A stretch of DNA of 64,000 nt, from NCBI RefSeq assembly GCF_000960975.1, contig NZ_CP010803.1, positions 3,396,273-3,460,272 on the forward strand. The letters run 5' to 3'. Of the stretch, positions 45,074-54,523 are shown piece by piece. The notes beneath the pieces were generated by a model. That model did not search any database, was not told the DNA's origin, and saw only the letters and a list, made by a program, of their open reading frames with translations. The position numbers and the translations under genes are program-made. The DNA is from Martelella endophytica (GTDB lineage Bacteria; Pseudomonadota; Alphaproteobacteria; Rhizobiales; Rhizobiaceae). Every line of letters begins with the position of its first letter. The first letter of the stretch is position 1.

Positions 45074-45682
45074 TCAATTGTGCTCGCTCGGCCCCATGAT
45101 GACGATGTTTTCCGTTTTTTCGACATGGCGCACGAAGATGTATTTGTCCTCGCGTCCGTCGGAATGCTTGCGACGGATATCCGGGGCGACGTCGCCGGAG
45201 ACCTTGGCGATGATCACGAACGGTTCCTTTGCCACCAGACCTTCCCGGCAGAGACGCCCGAAACTCTCCAGATCGCGCGCCGTATGTGCCTGACTGATAC
45301 CTGCCCCGCGGGCGATGGCGGCAAGGTCGACGGTCCCTGAAGCCGTGTGCGTCGGCGGGCCGCCGATCGACTGGTAGCATTCATTGTCCCAGACGATCAC
45401 AAGCAGGTTCTCGGGTTTCTCGTTGCCGAGCGTCGCCAGAATGCCGAGGTTGAACATCATGCCGCCGTCGGTGTCGAGCGAGACGATACGACGATGCGGC
45501 AACCCGACGGCAAGCCCGAAGGCCTCGGGTGTGACGCAGCCGAGCTGCTGCTGGAACAGGCTGCCCTCGCGCATATGTGGCGCTGCATTGTACCATTCAT
45601 CGACCGAGGCGCCGAGCGAAAGGATGACAAGCTCGTCGCTGAGCTTTTCGGCGAGCGTTTTCATGCAGTCAAAACGTTTCAT
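45074..45682 (-). CDS. ThDP enzyme beta subunit, sulfopyruvate decarboxylase-like
   Basis: A 202-residue protein like ComE, the C-terminal half of ThDP-dependent decarboxylases. The ThDP-binding part reads SLDTDGGMMFNLGILATLG and then VWDNECYQSIGG, a variant of GDG-x25-N. The start at 45682 overlaps the alpha-subunit stop (ATGA); a later ATG at 45664 is possible. Sulfopyruvate and phosphonopyruvate decarboxylases are both two-part enzymes of this type. No other sulfonate gene is close enough to decide. Confidence 0.78.
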   Translation of the reverse strand: MKRFDCMKTLAEKLSDELVILSLGASVDEWYNAAPHMREGSLFQQQLGCVTPEAFGLAVGLPHRRIVSLDTDGGMMFNLGILATLGNEKPENLLVIVWDNECYQSIGGPPTHTASGTVDLAAIARGAGISQAHTARDLESFGRLCREGLVAKEPFVIIAKVSGDVAPDIRRKHSDGREDKYIFVRHVEKTENIVIMGPSEHN

Positions 45683-46179
45683 CGGACAATGCTTCCCGAT
45701 AGGGCCACAGCGGTGTGGTAGTAGCTGGAATAGGCGAGTTCGTAAGCGTCGGTGATGGCGCGCTCGATGTCGTCTTCGTGGCGCTGGACGCTGTAGGGGA
45801 TCCTGAGCGCCTGGAGCACCGGCTCCATGGTGATGCCATGTGGTACGGCCCACCAGTTGTTCTCGCCGATATCGCCACGATAACTCATGATCATGACAAC
45901 CGGGATGCCGGCGCCGAGCCCCATGCGGGCAAGCGGCTCGACGGAGGCCCTGAGGCCGGAATTCTCCATGATCAGCGCCGCGCGCTTGCCTGAAAGGAAC
46001 AGGCCGCCGCAGATCGCAGCACCTTCTCCCTCGTTGGTAACTCTTATGGTCCGGATGTCGGGGTCATTGTCCAGCGCCGGATAGAGCTCCTTGAACAGCG
46101 AGTCCGGAAGATAGCAGACAACGCTCACCCCGGCGGCCTTCAGACCCCGGATGACGGCATCGACAGCCGTGGATTTCAT
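45679..46179 (-). CDS. ThDP enzyme alpha subunit, sulfopyruvate decarboxylase-like
   Basis: A 166-residue protein like ComD, the N-terminal (PYR) half of ThDP-dependent decarboxylases. The conserved glutamate lies in VTNEGEGAAICGG, followed by AALIMENSGLR. With the beta subunit it should form a complete active site. It is preceded on the same strand by a deaminase and an ABC transporter, so the operon may import and break down a nitrogen-containing compound. Confidence 0.8.
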   Translation of the reverse strand: MKSTAVDAVIRGLKAAGVSVVCYLPDSLFKELYPALDNDPDIRTIRVTNEGEGAAICGGLFLSGKRAALIMENSGLRASVEPLARMGLGAGIPVVMIMSYRGDIGENNWWAVPHGITMEPVLQALRIPYSVQRHEDDIERAITDAYELAYSSYYHTAVALSGSIVR

Positions 46180-46260
46180 GTGATCAACCTCTCTGATGAA
46201 GCAGATGGCTGCAGACCAAAGCCAGAGAAAAGGGGCTTCGCAGCGGAACGAGAATGTGGG

Positions 46261-46737
46261 TCAGCGGGTCAGCTCGACGGCAGCCGTGCGATAGAGATCG
46301 ACACATTCCTCATGCATCACGCCGGTCACCACCGCCAGGTCCCAGCCAACCATCTTCGCGAAACTCTCTGCGCTGTAGTCGCCGAAATTGAAAGCCAGCG
46401 TCGCAAGCTGCTTGATGTCCTCGTTGCGGGCGCCGAGCACCAGCGTCTTGATACCGGAATTCAGGATGGCGCCAAGGCACATCGGGCAAGGCTCGCAAGT
46501 CGCGTAGAACACAGCTTCGGGAATATGTCGGCGGCCAAGCTTCTGCGTTGCCATGCCGACGGCGAGTGTTTCCGAGTGGGCCGTGCAATCGCAGCGGCTG
46601 ACCTTGAGCGACGGCGTGCTGACCACCACCTCGCCGTCGATGACGACAGCGGCGCCAAACGGCTGTTCGCCCATCGCCCGGCCTTTCTCGGCTTCTTCGA
46701 TGGCGATGCACATGAATTTGTCGTGTTCGCTTTCCAT
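46261..46737 (-). CDS. CMP/dCMP-type zinc deaminase family protein
   Basis: A 158-residue zinc deaminase. H54-x-E56 (CTAHSETLAV) and P83-C84-x2-C87 (CEPCPMC) form the zinc and catalytic site shared by guanine, cytosine and tRNA-adenosine deaminases. Its C-terminal half does not clearly match TadA. The neighbouring THI5-like binding protein suggests a pyrimidine or purine-like substrate. The ATG at 46737 is chosen; the frame extends upstream without conserved sequence. Confidence 0.85.
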   Translation of the reverse strand: MESEHDKFMCIAIEEAEKGRAMGEQPFGAAVVIDGEVVVSTPSLKVSRCDCTAHSETLAVGMATQKLGRRHIPEAVFYATCEPCPMCLGAILNSGIKTLVLGARNEDIKQLATLAFNFGDYSAESFAKMVGWDLAVVTGVMHEECVDLYRTAAVELTR

Positions 46738-46795
46738 AGTCTTGCTCCGGAGGGCACCGGCTCTGGCCGGTCCCTCTTCTTGTTTTCTTCGGTAA

Positions 46796-47824
46796 TCAGT
46801 TGGTGGTCGGAAGCATGCGTTCCGCCTTTTCCGGCAGGAAGCTTGCGTCGAAGATGGCGCTGGCTTCCGGAACCGTATCGAAGGTCTCCAGGCTCGCATT
46901 CATCTCGATCGAGTTTTCCAGACGCTCCATGTCGAGATCGCCAAGCCCGATTTCAGCCGTTTCGGTGGTCTCGAGCTGGTTGTCGATCGTGTACTGCAGA
47001 CGCTCGGTTTCCAGCTTGGTATCGGTCAGCGGTTCGACCTTCACCAGCGCGTCGATGCCTTCCTGCGGATCGGCTACGACATCCATGATAGCCCTGTTGA
47101 TCGCGGCGACGAGACCTTTCACCGCCTCGGGATGATCCTCGATCAGCTCACGAGAAACGATCACGCCGTTCGAATAGAGGTCGAGGCCGTGGTCGGAATA
47201 GTAGAACCAGTTGAAGTCCTCGTTCGGATCGAGGCCCATGGCGATGAAGTTCATGTAGCTGGTCTGGCCGAACTGGGCGATGGCATCGGCCTGGCCGCGC
47301 ACAAGCATCTGCTCGATCAGGTTCTGCGAGGCGTTCAGAAGCTCGACCTTGCTGGCATCGAAGCCGTTGGCTTCCGCAAGCGCGGGAAACAGCTGGAATG
47401 TCGCAGATCCGGTTGGGGCGGCAACGGTCTTGCCCTCAAGATCCGTCAGCGACTGCACGTCGCCATCCTTTTCGGAGATGATGGCGAATGGGGCGCCGTT
47501 ATAGACGAGGTAAACCATGACCGGTGCCTCGTCCGGCGCCTTGGCAGCGGCGCGGATCACGGCGTTGATATCGCCGAAGCCGGCATCATAGGCGCCAGAC
47601 ATCACCCGCGTGACGGCAGCTGACGAGCCTTCGCCCTGATCGATGGTGACGTCGAGCCCTTCATCGGCGAAATAGCCCTTCTCCTTGGCGAGATAGAACC
47701 AGGAATGCGGTCCCTGAGCCTTCCAGTCGAGGGTGAACTTGATCGGCAGGTTTTCGGCAAAGGCCGAGCCGGCCGTAAAGCTTAAGGATGCTGCGAGCAG
47801 CAGAGATTTGATCAGCGTTTTCAT
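46796..47824 (-). CDS. ABC transporter substrate-binding protein, NMT1/THI5 type
   Basis: A 342-residue periplasmic protein with a Sec signal (about 1-23, ending AFA-E). The mature part opens FTLDWKAQGPHSWFYLAKEKG, strongly like THI5/ThiY-type binders of pyrimidine precursors, and contains a GEGSSAAVTRVMSG ligand loop. It feeds the permease and ATPase encoded upstream in the leftward order. The adjacent deaminase supports a heterocyclic nitrogen compound as ligand. Confidence 0.88.
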   Translation of the reverse strand: MKTLIKSLLLAASLSFTAGSAFAENLPIKFTLDWKAQGPHSWFYLAKEKGYFADEGLDVTIDQGEGSSAAVTRVMSGAYDAGFGDINAVIRAAAKAPDEAPVMVYLVYNGAPFAIISEKDGDVQSLTDLEGKTVAAPTGSATFQLFPALAEANGFDASKVELLNASQNLIEQMLVRGQADAIAQFGQTSYMNFIAMGLDPNEDFNWFYYSDHGLDLYSNGVIVSRELIEDHPEAVKGLVAAINRAIMDVVADPQEGIDALVKVEPLTDTKLETERLQYTIDNQLETTETAEIGLGDLDMERLENSIEMNASLETFDTVPEASAIFDASFLPEKAERMLPTTN

Positions 47825-47862
47825 TGCAGGTTCCCTTTCTGTTGTGAGGTTTTTAGGCGCGT

Positions 47863-48636
47863 TTATCTGGTCTTCTTGTTGCGTTGCGCCCAGCCGGTCA
47901 TGCGGTTTTCGAGCATGACAAAGAGGAAGTAGAAAATGACCCCCGTGATCGAGATCAGCATCAGGGCCGCGAATGCGAGCGGCATGTCGAAATTCGTGGT
48001 CGCGATCAGCATGGCATTGCCGATGCCACGGTTGGAGGCGATCGTCTCCGAGGTGATCGAGCCAATGAAGGCGATCGAGATCGCCACTTTCATTGCGGCG
48101 AAAAGGTAAGGCATGGTGCGTGGCAGGCCGACGTTCCAGAAGATGTCGAGTTTCGAGGCGTTCAGCGACTGCAGGATGTCCTCGAGTTCCGGCTCCGTGG
48201 TGGCAAGCCCGGTCGCGACATTGACGACGATGGGAAAGAACGAAATCACGCAGGCGGTCAGAATGGCCGGGCCCGTGCCGGCTCCGAGCCAGACCACGAA
48301 AATCGGGATCAACGCCACTTTCGGGATTGAAGAGATACCGACAAGGATCGGGTAGAGCGCATCATAGGCAAGCCGCGACATTCCGATCAGAGCACCGAAG
48401 AAGATGCCGATGGCAAGGCTGAGCGCGAAGCCGATCGTGGTGGTGACGATCGTCTGCCAAAGGTTGGGCCAGAGCGCCGGGAAACGCTCGACCATGGTGA
48501 CGAAGATCGCGCTCGGTTTCGGCAGAATGAAGCTCGATATGTCGAAGACGCGGCAGGATGCTTCCCAGACCACAAACAGCGCGACGACGATGAGAAGCGG
48601 CGCGGCCACTCGCCGCCAGTACACGTTGTCCGTCAT
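47863..48636 (-). CDS. ABC transporter permease, SsuC/ThiX type
   Basis: A 257-residue permease with about six hydrophobic segments and the loop LQSLNASKLDIFWNVGLPRTMPYLF. It is coupled to the ATPase gene (ATGA) and followed by the binding protein 38 bases later. Substrate is as for the transporter: possibly a pyrimidine-like compound. Confidence 0.9.
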   Translation of the reverse strand: MTDNVYWRRVAAPLLIVVALFVVWEASCRVFDISSFILPKPSAIFVTMVERFPALWPNLWQTIVTTTIGFALSLAIGIFFGALIGMSRLAYDALYPILVGISSIPKVALIPIFVVWLGAGTGPAILTACVISFFPIVVNVATGLATTEPELEDILQSLNASKLDIFWNVGLPRTMPYLFAAMKVAISIAFIGSITSETIASNRGIGNAMLIATTNFDMPLAFAALMLISITGVIFYFLFVMLENRMTGWAQRNKKTR

Positions 48637-49454
48637 CGGTCTGCCCCCTTTTCAGGATCGGAAATGAGATGCCGAAGCTGGCGGCAGAATTCGATCGCCT
48701 CTGCAGAATAGCTCTGCTCGTTGGTGCGCGGCCGTGAAAGCGGCACCTCCATATCGGAGATGATCCGTCCGGGCCTGGGGCTCATGACGATTGTCCGGCT
48801 CGCGAGGAAGGCGGCCTCTCTCAGATCATGGGTCACGAGCAGGACTGTCGGGTGCCGGGTCTGCCAGATGTTCTGCATGATTTCCCAGAGCTCTTCGCGG
48901 GTGAACTGGTCGAGTGCGCCGAAGGGCTCATCGAGCAACAGCAGTTCCGGCTCATGGATCAGCGCACGACAGAGATTGGCGCGCTGCAGCATGCCGCCCG
49001 AAAGCTGCCACGGATAATGCTGCGAAAACTGCTCAAGCCCGACCAGCTTCAAGAGATCGTTGACCTTGTCGCGAAAGGCACCGTTGCGTTCCTTGCGATA
49101 GGAATGGCGGAACGGTGGCACGACCTTGAGCGGCAGCATGATATTGCGTTCGATGGTCAGCCAGGGAAGCATGGTCGGGTTCTGGAAGGCCAGCCCCACA
49201 GAAACCGCATTGGCCGCGCGTTCGCGCCCACCAATGAACAGGTGGCCGCAGGTCGGCGTCTGCAGCCCGGCCACAAGCCGCAAGATGGACGACTTGCCGC
49301 AGCCTGACGGGCCGATGAGCGCAACGAAGTCACCTTTCCCGACCTTGAGCGAGATATCCTCGAGGGCCGTGACCGGATGGCTGTCGGCGCTGAAGGTAAG
49401 GCCGAGGTTCTCCAGTTCTAGAACGCTCTGTCGGGATGGAGATTGCTGCTGCAT
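48633..49454 (-). CDS. ABC transporter ATPase, SsuB/ThiZ type
   Basis: A 273-residue ATPase: Walker A GPSGCGKSS, signature LSGGMLQR (the family usually has LSGGMRQR), Walker B LLLLDEPFGALDQ. It is the first gene of the leftward set and lies 132 bases after a LysR gene on the same strand. The changed signature residue (Leu for Arg) is unusual but lies outside the key SGG. Confidence 0.9.
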   Translation of the reverse strand: MQQQSPSRQSVLELENLGLTFSADSHPVTALEDISLKVGKGDFVALIGPSGCGKSSILRLVAGLQTPTCGHLFIGGRERAANAVSVGLAFQNPTMLPWLTIERNIMLPLKVVPPFRHSYRKERNGAFRDKVNDLLKLVGLEQFSQHYPWQLSGGMLQRANLCRALIHEPELLLLDEPFGALDQFTREELWEIMQNIWQTRHPTVLLVTHDLREAAFLASRTIVMSPRPGRIISDMEVPLSRPRTNEQSYSAEAIEFCRQLRHLISDPEKGADR

Positions 49455-49586
49455 GAAGATGTTGCTGTACCCTGAAACCGCGTTTCATCCATCGGACGAA
49501 CGACCTTGAAGAAGACGCTAGCATGTGGGTTATGTTCGGAATAGAAGGCAAATTTCGAACCGAGTGTTGTGCTCAACGCAACAAAA

Positions 49587-50516
49587 TCACGCTTTTCCCT
49601 CGTCCAGACCGTCGAACCGTGCTGAAAGCTGCTGGGCGAGTGCGGAGGGGCCATGCGGCAACTGCTGTTCCGAACGGCAGATCATCACCAGTTCGCGCGG
49701 TTTCAGTCCCGGCTCGGCGAGAGGTATGAAGCAAAGGCGGCCGGTGGCGATCTCGGTCTCGGCGCCAAGTCTCGTCTGTAAAGTGACGCCGTGCCCCATC
49801 TCTGTCAGACGCAGCAGCGTGTCGATCGAGTTCGAGACGGCCCTTATTCTCAGCTCGAAGCCCAATTTCGACAAGGCCTGATTGAGCACCTGTCCGAGCG
49901 TCAGGCTGGCGTTGGCCATCAGAAGGTTCTCGCCCTGCAGATCGCGCAGCCTGAGTGACTTTCGACCGGCAAGCGGATGTTCCGGCGGCAACAGGATGCC
50001 GAGGTTGAGAAACGCGCCGGCAATCTTGCGCGCCTTGACCGGAACCGGGGTATCGAAGGCGATGGCGAGATCGTAATGGCCATCGGCGACGCCGTCGAAG
50101 GCGTCCTGAGAGCCGGAGACGAAGCTTTCGACCCTGATACCCGGCTGATACTCCCAGAACCGATCGAGTTCCTGCAGCATGAGATTGCGCATGACGCTTT
50201 CGATAACCGCGATCTTGACCTCGCCACGCTTCAGCCCCTGGAGATCCTCGATAAAGGAAATGCCCGACGAGAGCTGACGTTGGCTGAGGCGCGCGTGATG
50301 CAGCAGCATCTCGCCGGCACTGCTGAGCCGCATCCGCCGTCCCACCCGCTCAAACAGCAAGGCACCCAGCTCCGCCTCCAGATCAGAAATGCTGCGACTG
50401 ATCGAAGATGGGGCGACATTCAGCTCCAGCGCGGCCCGGCGGATCGACCCTTTCTCGGCGACGGCCTGAAAATAGATCAGCCGGTTGGAAAAAAGTCCAA
50501 GACGTCTCAGTTCCAT
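49587..50516 (-). CDS. LysR-family regulator (THI5-type transporter set)
   Basis: A 309-residue LysR protein with HTH EKGSIRRAALELNVAPSSISRSISDLEAELGALLF and an effector domain of usual length. It lies directly upstream of the ATPase-permease-binding protein genes and may regulate them. The effector is unknown. Confidence 0.88.
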   Translation of the reverse strand: MELRRLGLFSNRLIYFQAVAEKGSIRRAALELNVAPSSISRSISDLEAELGALLFERVGRRMRLSSAGEMLLHHARLSQRQLSSGISFIEDLQGLKRGEVKIAVIESVMRNLMLQELDRFWEYQPGIRVESFVSGSQDAFDGVADGHYDLAIAFDTPVPVKARKIAGAFLNLGILLPPEHPLAGRKSLRLRDLQGENLLMANASLTLGQVLNQALSKLGFELRIRAVSNSIDTLLRLTEMGHGVTLQTRLGAETEIATGRLCFIPLAEPGLKPRELVMICRSEQQLPHGPSALAQQLSARFDGLDEGKA

Positions 50517-50708
50517 CGCAATCCGCCACCGCAGTTAGGCACCATATCGCTTAACCTTACCTTATGCGTCTGTACATCTTGCAAGGAAGAAACGCGTTAT
50601 TTGAAGTATATGAACAGGACGCCAGCCGGAGCATGGCCGAAGCAGCGTTCGCATTTGCTCAACGCGCGGAAACGCGGTCGCATCGTCATTCGCTTTGTCG
50701 CCCAAAGC

Positions 50709-51623
50709 CTAATCAACGCTGGGCTCGGAGCCATCGACGTCGTAGCGCTGGAGCTCCGTCCGCAGCACCTCCACAATCCGTTCTGTTGCAAGTGAAGGTG
50801 GACGCAACGCCGGCAGCATGATCCAGACGCTCATCGTTGTAAGTGGGACGATGGGCCGTCGGACAAGCTTGTCTTCGGAATACCCCAACCCCACGAAAGG
50901 CGGCACGATCGACACGCCGGCGCCGCCGGCGACGAAATCGCAGACGGTTTCGGACATCGGCACTTCGACGATCGCCCGTTTCTGGACGCCGCGCAGCTGG
51001 AAGGCCCTGTCGATCGTCATGATCGAGCAATCGTCACGCATCAGACCGATAAAAGGCTCGTTCTTGAGGTCTTCCACCCGGATAAGGCGCTGCGAAGCGA
51101 GGCGGTGGTTTGCAGGCAGAACACAGATCATCGCGAAACGCATCACCAGTTCGGAGCGGACATTGGCATGTTCGAACGGCTGGACGGAAAGGCCGATATC
51201 GATCTGCTGGCCTTCCACCAGCTCGGCGACCCGCGGACTTGGCTGGCTTGAAATCGCGATATGCATCTTGTTCTGCCCGGCCATCATCGGACCCAGGGCC
51301 AGTGCCAGAAAGCGTGCGGAAAGGGCAGGCGGTGCGGCAATTGTCACTTCACCCCATTCCCGGTCGCGCACCGCATGGGCAAGCTTCTGGATCCGGTCCG
51401 TTCCCGAGAAAAGCCTTGAGACTTCCGACGCCAGCAGTTGTGCATCGGATGTCGGCAGCATGCGTCCGCCACTGCGGGTGAAAAGCTGGAAGCCGCAACT
51501 TTCGCCAAAGGCCTTCAGCAGTTTACTGACGGCCGGCTGGGAAATGCCCAGCCTCTCACCGGCCAGAGTGACCGAGCCGGTCTCCATCACCGCGTGAAAA
51601 GCCTCAAGCTGGCGAATGTTCAT
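50709..51623 (-). CDS. LysR-family regulator (Dpp/oxidoreductase set)
   Basis: A 304-residue LysR protein. The HTH is METGSVTLAGERLGISQPAVSKLLKAF, like NocR/OccR-type regulators of opine and amino-acid catabolism. It is divergent from the peptide-type transporter operon with a likely operator between them, and so is the probable regulator of that operon. Confidence 0.88.
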   Translation of the reverse strand: MNIRQLEAFHAVMETGSVTLAGERLGISQPAVSKLLKAFGESCGFQLFTRSGGRMLPTSDAQLLASEVSRLFSGTDRIQKLAHAVRDREWGEVTIAAPPALSARFLALALGPMMAGQNKMHIAISSQPSPRVAELVEGQQIDIGLSVQPFEHANVRSELVMRFAMICVLPANHRLASQRLIRVEDLKNEPFIGLMRDDCSIMTIDRAFQLRGVQKRAIVEVPMSETVCDFVAGGAGVSIVPPFVGLGYSEDKLVRRPIVPLTTMSVWIMLPALRPPSLATERIVEVLRTELQRYDVDGSEPSVD

Positions 51624-51647
51624 ATCAGTGGCCCTGTTTCGCGTTGC

Positions 51648-51668
51648 AACATGAGTTTTGGTTATGTT
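51648..51668. promoter_or_regulatory. LysR-type T-N11-A operator
   Basis: AACAT and ATGTT are perfect inverted arms with an 11-base spacer, 25 bases upstream of the LysR start and in the gap before the divergent transporter operon. This is the standard LysR box form. Confidence 0.6.
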
Positions 51669-51784
51669 GATCGGATAAATACTGATTTGACAATCATACT
51701 AGGTTTGCTCTCTCTTACAATCATCAAAAAAACGGCCGGGAAAACGGCTTTGCGGTTTTCCAAACCAAGCAAGAAGGGAACGAA

Positions 51785-53392
51785 ATGAATAAGCTGAAAT
51801 ATCTTTGCGGAGCAGCAATGCTGATGCTGGCTCCGGCTGCTCATGCCGCCGTTCTGACCGTGTGCATCGAAGGTGCTCCCGAAACTTTCAATCCGGAACT
51901 GACCAGCAACGGCACGACCGCCTATGTGCTTGGCCAGATCTACGACGGCCTGGTGTCGGTTGAGCGCGGCGGATCGGAAATCGAGCCGGCGCTGGCAGAG
52001 AGCTGGGACATTTCCGACGACGGCAAGACCTACACGTTTCATCTGCGTCATGACGTCGCCTGGCAGTCAAACGACAGTTTCACGCCGACACGGCCGATGG
52101 ATGCCGACGATGTGATCTTCACCTTTGACCGGATGATGAACAAAGACGCCCCGTATCACGATGTCTCCGGCGGCACCTATGTGACGTTCAACGCCAAGCT
52201 CGCTGACAATATCGACTCTATCGAGAAGATTGACGACTACACTGTTGCCTTCAAGCTGAAACAGCCGCTGGCCGCCTTCCTTGGCACCATGGCCCATGGT
52301 TCGATCGTCATCACTTCGGCCGAATATGCCGATGCAATGATGGACGCGGGTACGCCTGAGCAGTTTGACCTCGATCCGATCGGAACGGGTCCCTTCGGGC
52401 TGCAGGCCTACCAGACGGATGCGGTGGTGCGTCTTACGCCGTTTGCCGATACCTGGGGCGCCAAGATCGGCGACGACGCGCGTACGCCGATGGTCGACGC
52501 CGTCGTCATGGCGATCTCGGGTGATGCTACGGTGCGTCTACAGCGGGCTGAGGCGAATGAGTGCCTGATCAGCCTTTATCCGAACCTTGCTGATCGCGCC
52601 GAGATCGAGGAGGCGGATAATCTCGATGCCGTGCAGACGCCGGTCGCCTCTACAGGAATGCTGCATTTCAATTTCCGGGATGAGCGTCTGAAGAAGCAGG
52701 AGGTCCGTCAGGCGCTTGCCGAGGCGATCGACATGGATAATCTCGTCGACGTCGTCTACAGCGGCATGGGTCACGTCACCGGCGCAGTCGTACCGCCGGC
52801 GCTGTGGGGTTCCGCCACGGACATCAAGCCGTGGTCTCATGATCCCGAGGACGCGAAGAAGCTTTTGGCCGATGCCGGTTACCCGGATGGTTTTGAGATT
52901 GATCTCTGGGCCGTTCCGGTGTCGCGTCCCTACATGCCGAATGGTCGCCGTGCCGCCGAAATGATCCAGGCAGACTGGGCCGAGATTGGCGTCAAGGCGA
53001 ACATCATGACCTATGAATGGGCCGAGTACATCCAGCGCGCCCGCAATGGCGAAGCTCAAGTCGGCATGTTCGGTGGCATCTACGATTTTCCCGATCCGAG
53101 CCAGATCCCCAACAACTACCTGACCTGCAATGCCGACGGAACGCCGGCCCCCTCCAATATCGGCGCATGGTGTGATTCTGACTTCAATGAAGTGATGCAG
53201 GAAGCGGGCTCGATCTCCGATCAGGATGAGCGCATCAAGCTTTATCATCAGGCGCAGCAGATCGCGCACGATGAAGTGCCGGTCGTTGTTCTCGGCGGCG
53301 CCGACACGATCACTGCCGTCAACAGGAAGGTGCATGGCTACGTGCCGGCTATCTTCGGCTCGTCCCGTCTTTCGGGAGTGACGGTCGAATGA
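51785..53392 (+). CDS. Peptide/opine-type ABC transporter substrate-binding protein
   Basis: A 535-residue family 5 binding protein (DppA/OppA type) with a Sec signal (about 1-21, ending AHA-A) and CIEGAPETFNPELTSNGTTAYVLGQIYDGL at the mature start, very like DppA. It opens a rightward operon with two DAO-family oxidoreductases, RidA and DppBCDF. Its stop overlaps the next start (ATGA). The enzyme set suggests a modified amino acid or small peptide as ligand. Confidence 0.9.
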   Translation: MNKLKYLCGAAMLMLAPAAHAAVLTVCIEGAPETFNPELTSNGTTAYVLGQIYDGLVSVERGGSEIEPALAESWDISDDGKTYTFHLRHDVAWQSNDSFTPTRPMDADDVIFTFDRMMNKDAPYHDVSGGTYVTFNAKLADNIDSIEKIDDYTVAFKLKQPLAAFLGTMAHGSIVITSAEYADAMMDAGTPEQFDLDPIGTGPFGLQAYQTDAVVRLTPFADTWGAKIGDDARTPMVDAVVMAISGDATVRLQRAEANECLISLYPNLADRAEIEEADNLDAVQTPVASTGMLHFNFRDERLKKQEVRQALAEAIDMDNLVDVVYSGMGHVTGAVVPPALWGSATDIKPWSHDPEDAKKLLADAGYPDGFEIDLWAVPVSRPYMPNGRRAAEMIQADWAEIGVKANIMTYEWAEYIQRARNGEAQVGMFGGIYDFPDPSQIPNNYLTCNADGTPAPSNIGAWCDSDFNEVMQEAGSISDQDERIKLYHQAQQIAHDEVPVVVLGGADTITAVNRKVHGYVPAIFGSSRLSGVTVE

Positions 53393-54492
53393 AAGTAACA
53401 GTCATTGGCGCCGGGATCCTCGGCGCCAGCACCGCCTATCATCTGGCGCTTGCCGGCCATGATGTGACGATCGTTGATCAGGAACATCAGGGCAAGGCGA
53501 CGCTTGCGGGGGCAGGCATTGTTTGCCCCTGGGCGACCAAGGTCGATGAACCTGAATGGTACAGGATGTATGCCGCAGGCGCCCGCTACTACGAAGAGCT
53601 TGTCTCCGGTCTTGCGGGCAGGGGCGAAACCAATGTCGGCTACCGCAAGGTCGGTGCTCTGGTGACGGCGGAAGATCCGGTCGAATACGATGCTGCCGGT
53701 GAGCGTCTCGCGCTGCGCACGGCGGATGCCCCGGAATCCGGTGGTTTCGAGGAGATCACGCCGGCACAGGCGCAGACGCACTTCCCGCCGATCAACAAGG
53801 CCTATAAGGCCTTCTACGTTCCGGGTGGTGCGCGGGTGAATGCCCGCCAGTTGGCCCCAGCCATGGTGCGGGCGGCCGTCAAGCTTGGCGCAACCTTCGT
53901 AAGCGATCTGGCAACGCTGCAGCTCGACGGCAGCAAGGCACTGGTGCTCGACGGGCGCGGGCAGTCGATACCGTCAGATCAGGTCATCGTCACGGCCGGT
54001 GCCTGGGCTTCGCAGATCCTCGCGCCGCTCGGTCTTCTCCATCCGGTGAAGCCGCAGCGCGGGCAGATCCTTCACTTCGGCATGAAGGGGGCGGATACGT
54101 CCCGCTGGTCAGTTCTGCTGCCCATGGCAAGCCATTATCTGCTCGCCTTTGACGACAGCCGCGTCGTGGTCGGTGCAACGCGCGAAGATGGCAAGGGCTT
54201 CGATTATCGCACGACCTGCGAGGGTCAGCACGAGGTTCTGACCGCAGCGCTGCGCTATGCTCCGGGCCTCGCCGATGCAACGCTCATTGAAACGCGGATC
54301 GGCTTCCGCCCGGCGCCGCCGGGACTCCGGCCGATCCTCGGCCCGGTACCCGGCATTGAAGGGCTTGTTATCGGCAATGGTCTGGGCGCCGCCGGCCTGA
54401 CGATCGGTCCTTACGCGGGCCGCCAACTGGCCCGTATTGCGACAGGGGAGGCGGCGGAAGTGCCGATTGAGCCCTACAAACCCGCCGCCTGA
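53389..54492 (+). CDS. FAD-dependent oxidoreductase, DAO family (1)
   Basis: A 367-residue DAO-type flavoenzyme. The FAD Rossmann motif VIGAGILGASTAYHLALAGHD is at the N-terminus and the C-terminal GNGLGAAGLTIGPYAG closes the FAD site. Relatives are D-amino acid dehydrogenase (DadA), glycine oxidase and opine oxidases. It is coupled to the binding-protein gene and followed by RidA, which removes the reactive imine such enzymes form. Confidence 0.9.
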   Translation: MKVTVIGAGILGASTAYHLALAGHDVTIVDQEHQGKATLAGAGIVCPWATKVDEPEWYRMYAAGARYYEELVSGLAGRGETNVGYRKVGALVTAEDPVEYDAAGERLALRTADAPESGGFEEITPAQAQTHFPPINKAYKAFYVPGGARVNARQLAPAMVRAAVKLGATFVSDLATLQLDGSKALVLDGRGQSIPSDQVIVTAGAWASQILAPLGLLHPVKPQRGQILHFGMKGADTSRWSVLLPMASHYLLAFDDSRVVVGATREDGKGFDYRTTCEGQHEVLTAALRYAPGLADATLIETRIGFRPAPPGLRPILGPVPGIEGLVIGNGLGAAGLTIGPYAGRQLARIATGEAAEVPIEPYKPAA

Positions 54493-54523
54493 CAGCGGCT
54501 GCGGCAACTACCAAGGAAAAACA

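Noticed and set aside
46261..46737. tRNA-specific adenosine deaminase TadA
   Set aside because: The zinc motifs fit, but the protein lies in a catabolic transporter operon and its C-terminal half does not look like TadA, which is a housekeeping gene.
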